NCBI RefSeq assembly: GCF_003952185.1
Contig: NZ_RXFS01000009.1
Span: 124,001 to 188,000 of the forward strand
Reading direction: 5' to 3'
DNA: 64,000 nt
DNA from: Variovorax sp. 679
Lineage (GTDB): Bacteria; Pseudomonadota; Gammaproteobacteria; Burkholderiales; Burkholderiaceae_C
The notes below the pieces were generated by a model. The model made no database searches and was not told the origin of the DNA. It was given only the letters and a program-made list of their open reading frames with translations. The translations under genes were made by a program, and so were the position numbers. Numbering within the stretch: position 1 is the stretch's first letter; each line of letters opens with the position of its first letter. Below are positions 1 through 7,660 of the stretch, piece after piece.

Positions 1-918
1 CCCCTCGACAGTGAACTTGTGCGAGTACTCGGTATGAATAGTCTCGCCCTCCGCAAACTCAAAAGCCTCCCCGTTCAAGGAAACGCTCTGAGCCCGCCGG
101 CTCACAAGATGCATCTCGATCCGCTGATGAGGCGCGTTGTAGAACGCCGCATGCGAAAAGCCATCAAGGTCGAAGTCCGCCTCCAGCTCCACATTCGCCC
201 TCCGCAGCAGATTGAGATTGAACTCCCCCGTAACCCCTTGCGCATCGTTGTAAGCCGCATGCAGCCGCCCCGGATCCTTCACCAGATCCACGCCGATCAG
301 CAGCCCACCCCCACGCAACATCCGAGCCGCCAGCTGCAAAAAGGCAAGCGCCTCGTCAGGCTCGAAATTCCCGATCGTCGACCCCGGAAAGAACCCCACC
401 CGCCGCCCGGCCCCGGCCACGGGCGCAGGCAGTACCAGAGGCATCGTGTAGTCCGCGGCAATGGGCTGCACCACCAGCTCCGGATAGTCCGCCTTCAACC
501 GCTCGGCAGCCGCTTCGAGATGCTCCCCGGAGATGTCGATGGGCAGATAGCGCTTAGGCGTCTCCAGCGCATCGAGCAGCAGCCGCACCTTGGTCAGCGA
601 CCCCGCTCCGAACTCCACGATCTCCGCATTCGGCCCGATCTGCCCGGCGATCTCCCCCGCGCACTCGCCAAGAATGCGCAGCTCGGTGCGCGTCGGGTAG
701 TACTCCGGCAGCTCGCAGATGCGATCGAACAGCTGCGACCCCGCCGCGTCGTAAAAAAATTTCGGCGAAATGCTGCGCGGCGAGCGCGCCAGCCCCGCCT
801 GCATCTCGCGGCCGAACTCCGACAGCGGCGTGCCGGCCGATGAAGAAGAAGCACGTGGCTTCTGCCGATCCTTCGCGGGCACGAAAGACAGCGAGGGCGA
901 AGAAGTTGGATTGCGCAT
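1..918 (-). CDS. egtD: L-histidine N-alpha-methyltransferase EgtD (3' end beyond window)
   Basis: EgtD methylates histidine three times with SAM to give hercynine, the first step of ergothioneine synthesis; it is cytosolic. The frame is open from the ATG at 918 to the left edge (306 codons), so the C-terminus is missing. Visible are the N-terminal FYDAAGSQLFDRI and LPEYYPTRTE segments, the SAM-binding EFGAGSLTK glycine motif, YLPIDIS, and FFPGSTIGNFEP, all typical of the EgtD (DUF2260) family. The start lies 2 nt after the egtB stop (TGA-TC-ATG), so the two genes are translationally linked. Identification is confident; only the truncated end is unseen. Confidence 0.95.
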   Translation of the reverse strand, partial: MRNPTSSPSLSFVPAKDRQKPRASSSSAGTPLSEFGREMQAGLARSPRSISPKFFYDAAGSQLFDRICELPEYYPTRTELRILGECAGEIAGQIGPNAEIVEFGAGSLTKVRLLLDALETPKRYLPIDISGEHLEAAAERLKADYPELVVQPIAADYTMPLVLPAPVAGAGRRVGFFPGSTIGNFEPDEALAFLQLAARMLRGGGLLIGVDLVKDPGRLHAAYNDAQGVTGEFNLNLLRRANVELEADFDLDGFSHAAFYNAPHQRIEMHLVSRRAQSVSLNGEAFEFAEGETIHTEYSHKFTVEG

Positions 919-920
919 GA

Positions 921-2186
921 TCAAAGGTCTTTCGCGAGCCGCAGCCCCGAGAACTGCCAGCGCGCCGCCGGCGGAAAGAAGTTGCGATAGCTGGGCCGCG
1001 TGTGCCCTGCCGGCGTGGCGACGCTGCCGCCGCGCAGCACCAGCTGCCCCACCATGAACTTGCCGTTGTATTCGGCCGCGATACCCGGCATCGGGCGAAA
1101 GCCCGGGTACGGGTCGTACGACGAGCGCGTCCACTGCCAGACGTGCCCCGTCATCTGCGAGATGCCGGGCGCATCGTGCGCGGCCTCCCATTCGAACTCC
1201 GTCGGCAACCGCGCACCGGCCCATTCGGCATACGCTGCGGCCTCATAGAAGCTGAGCTGCGACACCGGCGCCTCGGCCTCCATCGGCCGAACGCCGTGCA
1301 GGCCGAACACATGCCAGCCGCCGGCGTTCTGCGACGCGGAAGAGCCCGCGAAGCGCAGCCGCGGATCGTCCTGCGCCAGCCAGTACGCCGGATGCCGCCA
1401 GCCGTTCGCCTGCACGGCGGCCCAGCCGTCGGACAGCCACAGCTCGGGCCGCTGGTAGCCGCCATCGGCGATGAACTGCGCATAGTCGCCGCAGTTCACC
1501 AGCCGGTCGGCAATGGCGTAGGGCTGCAGCAGCGCGCGGTGCCGCGGCGTCTCGTTGTCGAAGGAAAAGCCTGCGCCGGCATGCCCCACCTCCACCACGC
1601 CGCCATGCTGCTCGATCCAGCGCATCGCGGGCGGCACGGCGGCCAGCCGCAGCGCGGGTCCGCTCGCGGACTTGCAGGCGGGCAGCATGGGGTTGCACGA
1701 CAGCGCGTGCAGGATGTCGGTGAGCAGAAGCTCCTGGTGCTGCTGCTCGTGGTTCAGCCCGAGCGTGACGATGGGCTCGATCACGGACCAATCGGCAGCA
1801 GCCCCGCCCTCCTCCAGCAGCGCGACCACGGCCTCGTCCACGTGGCGGCGGTACTCGTGCACCTCGTCCAGCGAGGGCCGCGTCAGCAGGCCGCGCTGCG
1901 GGCGCGGATGGCGCGGGCCGAGCGCCTCGTAGTACGAGTTGAAGAGGTAAAGAAAACGCGGATCGAAGGGCTGGTAGCCGCCGGCATGCGGCTGCAGCAG
2001 CACGCTCTCGAAGAACCAGGTCGTGTGCGCGAGATGCCATTTGGTCGGGCTCGCGTCGGGCATCGACTGGATGCACTGGTCTTCGGCGGAAAGCGGGGCG
2101 GCAAGCGCGAGGCTCGTGGCGCGCACCTCGCGGAACCTGTCGCGCAGTGCGCCCGCCGCCTGAGTGATCGGCCGGGAAAGCGTCAT
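921..2186 (-). CDS. egtB: EgtB, iron-dependent hercynylcysteine/hercynylglutamylcysteine sulfoxide synthase
   Basis: A 421-residue EgtB. This mononuclear non-heme iron enzyme joins hercynine to a thiol donor (gamma-glutamylcysteine or cysteine) using O2. An N-terminal DinB-like domain carries WHLAH (His51) and HEQQHQE (His146, His150), matching the three-histidine iron site. The C-terminal half is a formylglycine-generating-enzyme-like fold with GHVWQWT, LRGGS and the terminal SGLRL. GGAG lies 6-7 nt before the ATG at 2186. It is the first gene of an egtB-egtD pair. egtA, egtC and egtE are not nearby. The open frame continues far upstream through antisense of the next gene; that extension is not coding. 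Confidence 0.95.
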   Translation of the reverse strand: MTLSRPITQAAGALRDRFREVRATSLALAAPLSAEDQCIQSMPDASPTKWHLAHTTWFFESVLLQPHAGGYQPFDPRFLYLFNSYYEALGPRHPRPQRGLLTRPSLDEVHEYRRHVDEAVVALLEEGGAAADWSVIEPIVTLGLNHEQQHQELLLTDILHALSCNPMLPACKSASGPALRLAAVPPAMRWIEQHGGVVEVGHAGAGFSFDNETPRHRALLQPYAIADRLVNCGDYAQFIADGGYQRPELWLSDGWAAVQANGWRHPAYWLAQDDPRLRFAGSSASQNAGGWHVFGLHGVRPMEAEAPVSQLSFYEAAAYAEWAGARLPTEFEWEAAHDAPGISQMTGHVWQWTRSSYDPYPGFRPMPGIAAEYNGKFMVGQLVLRGGSVATPAGHTRPSYRNFFPPAARWQFSGLRLAKDL

Positions 2187-2363
2187 GGGGTCTCCAGTCG
2201 GGTCAGCCGCAAGTTGTAGCCCATCCGGGTCGCGGCGGCACGTAGGACAAAACGCCGCGGGCCTGCCGCCGCGACTTCGGCAAAGAGCGCCAACGAGCGC
2301 AAAGGGCAGCCACTGTGGCACAAGATGCCGGGGCGTGCAGGGCGGCTGCGTATCATCCGTCGC

Positions 2364-3710
2364 ATGCAAACGACCAACCCCTCGGGCAGGCCCAAAGTCG
2401 TCATCGTCGGCTGCGGATTCGGTGGACTCGAAGCCGCACGCAAGCTGCAGAGAGCCGACGTCGACGTGACGGTGATCGACAAGACCAACCACCACCTGTT
2501 CCAGCCGCTGCTGTACCAGGTGGCGACCGCCGGGCTCGCAGCTCCGTCGATCGCGGCGCCGGTGCGCTCGCTGTTCCGCAAGCAGCCGAACATCACGACG
2601 CTGCTGGGTGAAGTGACCGGCATCGATCCGGGCACCCGGTCGGTGCACCTGGCCAACGGCGACCGCGTGCCCTACGACCACCTGATCGTCGCGGCCGGCG
2701 CCACGCACAGCTACTTCGGGCACGATGAATGGTCGACCGTGGCGCCCGGGCTGAAGACGCTGGCGGATGCCTTCGACATCCGCCGCCGCGTGCTGCTGTC
2801 GTTCGAGAACGCCGAGATCACGGCCGACCTGGAACACCGCCGCGCCCTGCTCACCTTCGTGGTGATCGGCGCCGGCCCCACGGGCGTCGAGATGGCCGGC
2901 ACGCTGGCCGAGATCGCCAAGCACACGCTGTCGGGCGAGTTCCGTCATATCGATCCGAGCAGCGCGCAGGTGCTGCTGGTCGAAGGCGGCCCGCGCGTGC
3001 TGCAGGCCATGCCCGAGTCGCTGAGCCAGAAGGCGCTGGAGCAGCTGGAAAAGCTGGGTGTCGAAGTGCGCCTGAACGCGCGCGTGACCTCCATCGACGC
3101 CGCCGGGCTCGAAGTGCAGACCGGCGGTGGCGCAGACGGTGCACCGGTCACCAGCTACCGAATCGATAGCAGCTGCGTGGTGTGGGCGGCAGGCGTGGCG
3201 GCCTCGCCGCTGGGCCGCATGCTGGGCACGGCCACTGGTGTCGAATGCGACCGCGCGGGCCGCATCAAGGTCGAGCCCGACCTGAGCCTGGCGGGCCACC
3301 CCGAGATCAGCGTGGTCGGCGACCTCGCCGCCGCCATGAGCCATGCGCCCGGCAAGCCGCCCAAGCCGGTGCCCGGCGTGTCGCCCGGCGCCAAGCAGGC
3401 CGGGCGCGCGGCGGCGGCCAACATCCTGCGCCGCATCGCGGGCCAGCCGACCGTGCCGTTCCGCTATGCCGACTACGGCAACCTCGCCACCATCGGACGC
3501 AACTCGGCCGTGGTCGACCTCGGCACGCCCTTCGGCCCGCTGCGTTTCAGCGGCCGGCTCGCATGGCTGTTCTGGCTGTTCGCGCATGCGTACTTCCTGA
3601 TCGGATTTCGCAACCGCATCGTCGTGATGATGGACTGGGCCGGCGCGTACTGGAGCTTCCAGCGCAACGCGCGCGTAGTGGCCGACGTTCAGGGCAAGAG
3701 CGAATCCTGA
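2364..3710 (+). CDS. Type II NADH dehydrogenase-like FAD/NAD(P)-binding oxidoreductase
   Basis: A 448-residue flavoprotein of the NDH-2 family (NADH to quinone, no proton pumping), expected on the inner face of the membrane. Two Rossmann motifs are visible: GCGFGG (16-21) for FAD and GAGPTG (169-174) for NADH, plus the FAD-contacting GDLAAA near 320. The C-terminus has a hydrophobic stretch (AWLFWLFAHAYFLIGF) that fits membrane attachment. I start at ATG 2364, just after a TATCAT hexamer (2351-2356), rather than at the in-frame 2325, because residues 1-13 of the longer form are non-homologous and arginine-rich. The following small membrane gene is close enough to be co-transcribed. Confidence 0.9.
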   Translation: MQTTNPSGRPKVVIVGCGFGGLEAARKLQRADVDVTVIDKTNHHLFQPLLYQVATAGLAAPSIAAPVRSLFRKQPNITTLLGEVTGIDPGTRSVHLANGDRVPYDHLIVAAGATHSYFGHDEWSTVAPGLKTLADAFDIRRRVLLSFENAEITADLEHRRALLTFVVIGAGPTGVEMAGTLAEIAKHTLSGEFRHIDPSSAQVLLVEGGPRVLQAMPESLSQKALEQLEKLGVEVRLNARVTSIDAAGLEVQTGGGADGAPVTSYRIDSSCVVWAAGVAASPLGRMLGTATGVECDRAGRIKVEPDLSLAGHPEISVVGDLAAAMSHAPGKPPKPVPGVSPGAKQAGRAAAANILRRIAGQPTVPFRYADYGNLATIGRNSAVVDLGTPFGPLRFSGRLAWLFWLFAHAYFLIGFRNRIVVMMDWAGAYWSFQRNARVVADVQGKSES

Positions 3711-3726
3711 GGGAGGAAGGCTGGCG

Positions 3727-3972
3727 ATGCTGTCCTTCCTCGTGTGGATCGTCGCGCACGCAGCCGAGGCGCTGTTCTGCCTCTGGGTGTTGCGCTGGGG
3801 CGGTGCCGAGCGGCTCGAAGGCACTTTCGCCTCAGGCCTCATCAGCACCTTCGCGCCGCGCTGGAGCGTCGAGGGGCTGAAGCTGGCGGCGCTGATCCTG
3901 CTGTTCTTCTGTGCCGTCAGCTTCGCGGCGGGGCTTTTCGTGCCCTCGCTGCGATGCTGGGGAACCTGCTGA
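3727..3972 (+). CDS. Small two-helix membrane protein, unknown function
   Basis: This 81-residue protein starts 16 nt after the NADH dehydrogenase-like gene, behind a strong GGAGG ribosome-binding site. Two hydrophobic stretches (about residues 2-23 and 52-71) predict an integral membrane protein. I do not recognise the family. Position and spacing suggest it is co-transcribed with the flavoprotein and could act at the membrane with it. It ends with an unusual SLRCWGTC tail, so a frameshift near the 3' end is possible. It converges on the PhoX gene with 19 nt between. Confidence 0.65.
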   Translation: MLSFLVWIVAHAAEALFCLWVLRWGGAERLEGTFASGLISTFAPRWSVEGLKLAALILLFFCAVSFAAGLFVPSLRCWGTC

Positions 3973-3991
3973 GGCGCGCGCGCCTTCAGGT

Positions 3992-5911
3992 TCAGGTCCC
4001 GATCACGCCGCCGTCGTTCTTCGTGATGGCGATGGTCGCCGAGCGCGGCCGGCCCGCACCATCGGGCCATTTCGACACGGCGAGCGGACGGTCGGGGTCG
4101 CTGCGCTCGTTGGCCGGCTCGCCCGGGTGCTGGATGTTGATGAACAGCGTGCGCAGGTCCGGCGTGGCCGTGAGGCCGGTGATCTCGCAGCCGGCCGGGC
4201 CGAGCAGGAAGCGGCGGATCTCGCCCTTGGTCGGGTCGCAGGCCAGCATCTGGTTGTTGGGCATGTTGGCGTACTCGCCCTTGCCCAGCGTGGAGGTCGA
4301 CACGTCGGTCTCGATCCACAGCACGCCGCGCGCGTCGACCATCAGGCCGTCGGGGCTGCCGAAGGTGTCGCCCTTGATGTTGCCCTGCGCCTCGTAGCGC
4401 GTCTGCTTCGGGTCGCCTGCGAGCACGAGGTGGTTCCAGGCGAACTTGGTCGCGTCCAGGTCGCCGGTTTCCTTCCAGCGGATGATCTGGCCCATCGTGT
4501 TGTTGGAGCGCGGGTTGGCTGCGTCCATGAAGGGCTGGCCGGCACCGCCGCGGTTGCTGTTGTTGGTCAGCGTGCAGTAGACCTCCTTGGTGAGCGGGTC
4601 CACCGTGGTCCATTCGGGGCGGTCCATCTTCGTGGCGCCCAGCAGGTCGCTGGCCTGGCGCGCCTTGATGAGCACGTCGCCCTGCGTGACGAAGCCCTTG
4701 TCGGCCACGAGGCCGCCCTTGCCCTGCACCAGCGGCAGCCATTCGCCCGTACCGTCCACGTCGAAACGGGCCACGTACAGCGTGCCGTGGTCGAGCAGGT
4801 CGCGGTTGGCGGCGGCGCCGCCTGGCTTGACCGCGTCGCGGCTCACGAACTTGTAGATGTACTCGAAGCGGGAGTCCTCGCCCATGTAGATGACGGCGCG
4901 GCCGTCGTTGGTGAGCGCGGTGGCGGCGCCTTCGTGCGCGGCGCGGCCCAGCGCGGTGCGCTTGCGCGGCGTGGAGGTCGGGTCCTGCGGATCGATCTCG
5001 ACCACCCAGCCGTAGCGGTTCGATTCGTTCGGGTGCTTCGACACGTCGAAGCGCGCCTCGTGCTCGTGCCAGCGGTACTTCGCGCCGTTGCCCTTCTTGA
5101 TGCCCCAGCGCTTCTGGTGGGCGTCGGGCGTGTCGGTGCCCTCGAAGTAGTCGGCGAAGTTCTCTTCGCAGGTAAGGTAGGTACCCCACGGCGTGTGGCC
5201 GTTGGCGCAGTTGTTGAAGGTGCCCAGCACCTGCGTGCCCGAGGGGTCGGCGGCGGTGCGCAGCATGGCGTGGCCGGCGGCGGGGCCGGTCAGCGTCATC
5301 GGCGTGAGCGCGGTGACGCGACGGGCGAAACGCGAAGGCGCGAGCTGGGTCCACTTGCCGGCGCCGTCGCGCTGCAGCTCGATGACCGACACGCCGTGCG
5401 CGTTCATCGACTTGCGCACCTTCTCGGGCGTCCAGGTCTTCATGCCGTCGGCATGCAGCAGGCCGTCGTCGACGTATTCGTGGTTCAGCACCAGCAGGCC
5501 GCGGTTGGAGCCCTCGATCGGGAAGAAGGCCATGCCGTCGTGATGCATGCCGGCCTGCAGCGCCTGCTCTTCGGCGGTGTTGGATCCGTCGGTCTTGAAG
5601 GCGGGCATGGCGCCCGCGATGCCGGTCGGGTCGCCCCAACGGTAGAGCACCTGGGTGCTGTAGCCCTCGGGCACGACCACCGTGTCGACGGCCGCCATCG
5701 GCACGCTCTTGAAGCCGATGGCACGGCCCAGGCCGCTCACGTTGCCGCTGCTGCCGGTGGTAGCACAACCGGCCAGCGGGCCGAACAACCCGGCGATTGC
5801 GGCGGCAAGGCCGCCTTGCACGAGCATGCGCCGCTTCGGGTCGGACACTTCGTGGATCGTGGGGTTGGCGGAGGGGTTGGAGTCCTCCATCCGGGCAAAG
5901 TCCTTGGCCAT
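3992..5911 (-). CDS. PhoX-family (DUF839) phosphatase-like protein, predicted Tat-exported lipoprotein
   Basis: A 639-residue DUF839/PhoX family member. Characterised PhoX enzymes are Ca/Fe-dependent periplasmic alkaline phosphatases. The N-terminus has a twin-arginine-like KRRMLVQGG (RR 27-28), a hydrophobic segment and LAGC with Cys49, so export by Tat and lipid anchoring are both plausible. Family segments include LVLNHEYVDDGL, GYSTQVLYRWGDP and YEAQGNIKGDTFGSPDGL. The start is ATG 5911 (MAKDFARM); a longer open frame reaches 6175 but overlaps the nuclease gene and lacks the signal. Substrate is unproven. Confidence 0.88.
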   Translation of the reverse strand: MAKDFARMEDSNPSANPTIHEVSDPKRRMLVQGGLAAAIAGLFGPLAGCATTGSSGNVSGLGRAIGFKSVPMAAVDTVVVPEGYSTQVLYRWGDPTGIAGAMPAFKTDGSNTAEEQALQAGMHHDGMAFFPIEGSNRGLLVLNHEYVDDGLLHADGMKTWTPEKVRKSMNAHGVSVIELQRDGAGKWTQLAPSRFARRVTALTPMTLTGPAAGHAMLRTAADPSGTQVLGTFNNCANGHTPWGTYLTCEENFADYFEGTDTPDAHQKRWGIKKGNGAKYRWHEHEARFDVSKHPNESNRYGWVVEIDPQDPTSTPRKRTALGRAAHEGAATALTNDGRAVIYMGEDSRFEYIYKFVSRDAVKPGGAAANRDLLDHGTLYVARFDVDGTGEWLPLVQGKGGLVADKGFVTQGDVLIKARQASDLLGATKMDRPEWTTVDPLTKEVYCTLTNNSNRGGAGQPFMDAANPRSNNTMGQIIRWKETGDLDATKFAWNHLVLAGDPKQTRYEAQGNIKGDTFGSPDGLMVDARGVLWIETDVSTSTLGKGEYANMPNNQMLACDPTKGEIRRFLLGPAGCEITGLTATPDLRTLFINIQHPGEPANERSDPDRPLAVSKWPDGAGRPRSATIAITKNDGGVIGT

Positions 5912-6008
5912 GTTCTTGTCGTCGGGGGTTGGGGGAACCGGGGATGGTGTAGCCGGCCTGTGAACTCCGCGTGACAGGGGCCGCGCCCAACGGGCGGCGA
6001 GCGAAAGC

Positions 6009-6536
6009 TCAGAAGAACCCGCCCCAGTGTGGCTGAGCGTCGCGCTGGCGCTTGCGCCACTCCCAGGGCGGCGTCGGCCTGGGGTCGGCCCAGAGGCCCG
6101 CACGCCGGGCCTTGGCGGCGTCCTGCAGCTTGAACAGCCCGCCGCCGCGCTTGGTGGCGAGGCGGTTGTAGTCATACACCCAGGCCCAGCCGTCGGCCAC
6201 CATGCGGCTGCCGGCGTCCTCGCCGTTGCAGCTCACGTCGGCCACGGTTCGGCCGTAGCGATCGGTGTCGATCTCGGTGATGAGCGCCTGCTCGGCGAAG
6301 CAGATGCTGCTGAGCGCCTGCCTGCTGCGCTGGCCGTAGGGCTGGGCTTTTTCCGGCGCGTCGATGGCGGCGATGCGCACCTTCACGCGCTCGTAGGCGC
6401 CGATGCGCCCGCAGCGGGCGGTGAGCGTGTCGCCGTCGCTGATGCCGACGACGAGGCAGTTGCGGGGTGCGGCCTGGGAAAGAAGGGGAAAGGCGAGGAG
6501 GAGAAGAAAACTGGAAAGCAGCGCGCGAAAGTGCAT
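6009..6536 (-). CDS. Secreted thermonuclease-like (staphylococcal nuclease fold) protein
   Basis: A 175-residue protein with a clear signal peptide (about residues 1-22, ending LLSQAAP). The SNase domain shows DGDT (34-37), RIAAIDAPE with Arg54 and Glu62, and DRYGR ending at Arg96. These are the Arg/Glu/Arg catalytic set of Ca-dependent thermonuclease, with Arg and Glu in the same 8-residue spacing. Likely a periplasmic or extracellular DNA/RNA endonuclease. The C-terminus (WRKRQRDAQPHWGGFF) resembles that of many proteobacterial homologues. It is separated by 97 nt from PhoX. Confidence 0.88.
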   Translation of the reverse strand: MHFRALLSSFLLLLAFPLLSQAAPRNCLVVGISDGDTLTARCGRIGAYERVKVRIAAIDAPEKAQPYGQRSRQALSSICFAEQALITEIDTDRYGRTVADVSCNGEDAGSRMVADGWAWVYDYNRLATKRGGGLFKLQDAAKARRAGLWADPRPTPPWEWRKRQRDAQPHWGGFF

Positions 6537-6680
6537 GAAGGAGCCGGAAAGACCTGGAGATTGGCAGAATCGCCAAACCGATCGAGGCTAAGTGATCCAT
6601 GCGCCGGAAAGGATCGGGACACAGTTTTTTTCTTTCTTGCCTGCCTTCCCCTGGACGGCGCTTCGAAGGAGACCCCTCAC

Positions 6681-7160
6681 ATGCAGGAACCCACCCGGGA
6701 CGACTGGTTTTTCGCGGCGAACGACGCCTGGGACGCCGGCGCGCACAAGAAGGCGCTGTCGCTGTTCCTCAAGGCCGCCGCCGCCGGCGAGACGCATGCG
6801 CTCAACAGCGTCGGCTACTTCCTCGACCACGGCATCGGCGTGAAGCAGGACAGCGCCGCCGCTCGCGTTTGGTACCGCAAGGCGGCAAAGGCCGGCGACG
6901 TCGCGGGCTGCGCCAACCTCGCCATCTGCTACCGCGACGAGGGCAACTTCCGCTGGGCCCGCTACTGGTTCGAACGCGCCTACGCCGGGGGCGACGGCGA
7001 CGCTGCCCTCGAGCTGGGCCGCCTCTTCCTCTGGGAAGGCCCGCACAAGAACCACCGCAAGGTCGTCGACTACCTGACGAAGGCGGTGGCGGCGCAGTAC
7101 GTCACGCCGAACGGAAGGGAAGAAGCCGGGAAGCTGCTGAAGTCGCTGGGCCGCAAGTGA
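6681..7160 (+). CDS. Sel1-repeat (TPR-like) protein
   Basis: A 159-residue protein with three to four Sel1-like helical repeats, seen as ALNSVGYFLDHGIGVKQD, AARVWYRKAA, CANLAICYRDEG and ARYWFERAYAGG. Sel1 repeats act as protein-binding scaffolds; the partner is unknown. No signal peptide or membrane segment, so cytosolic. AAGGAG lies 9 nt before ATG 6681. An in-frame extension to 6027 is antisense to the nuclease gene and rejected. The stop overlaps the next gene's GTG start (GTGA), so the two are translationally coupled. Confidence 0.85.
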   Translation: MQEPTRDDWFFAANDAWDAGAHKKALSLFLKAAAAGETHALNSVGYFLDHGIGVKQDSAAARVWYRKAAKAGDVAGCANLAICYRDEGNFRWARYWFERAYAGGDGDAALELGRLFLWEGPHKNHRKVVDYLTKAVAAQYVTPNGREEAGKLLKSLGRK

Positions 7161-7612
7161 AGTTTCCACGGTATGCGCTGACGCTCCTGGTGTCGCTCGC
7201 GGTTCTGGCTCTGATTGCACTCCAGCTCTGCATCGTCGAGCCCGGCGACCTCGCCCAGCCGGTATCCATCGACGAGGTGTCATTCCTCGCCGATGGCGGA
7301 ACGCTGGTAGTAGAGCTGAAAGGCGCCAACGGCAAGCGCCTCTTCGCGATCCGCCAGGGGAGCCTTTACGTCGAGTCCGACAGGCAACCCATGGCCATCG
7401 GGTGCAGTTGCTTCGGTTTCCCCTACGCCAGGAATGTGGCACCCGGCGACGAACGCGAGCGCGCCGTTCAGACGTTGCTGGAGGGCTGGGTCACAGCCAA
7501 TACAACCGCCGAAGATCGCGCTCGCATCGAGACCCGTTCGAACCTCGAGCAGATACCCGCCACGGCCTATGGCGTGCTCGAGATGCTGAACTGGATCAGG
7601 ACGCGCAAATAG
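7157..7612 (+). CDS. Hypothetical single-pass membrane/exported protein coupled to the Sel1 gene
   Basis: A 151-residue protein starting with GTG at 7157, which overlaps the preceding stop by 4 nt (GTGA). Residues 3-25 form one hydrophobic helix; the rest is soluble and probably periplasmic, with a CSC pair (near residues 83-85). I do not recognise the family. No strong ribosome-binding site is seen, consistent with re-initiation from the Sel1 gene. Function could relate to the Sel1 protein, but only by adjacency. Confidence 0.7.
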   Translation: MKFPRYALTLLVSLAVLALIALQLCIVEPGDLAQPVSIDEVSFLADGGTLVVELKGANGKRLFAIRQGSLYVESDRQPMAIGCSCFGFPYARNVAPGDERERAVQTLLEGWVTANTTAEDRARIETRSNLEQIPATAYGVLEMLNWIRTRK

Positions 7613-7660
7613 AACGAGAAGGACAAGGCAGGCGGGTGGGCGGCCTGCTGCCCGCCGATC

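Noticed and set aside
921..5990. A 1689-codon open frame on the minus strand
   Set aside because: Only its 3' part (921-2186) encodes a real protein, EgtB. The rest is antisense to the NADH dehydrogenase-like gene and out of frame with the PhoX gene; high GC keeps it open.
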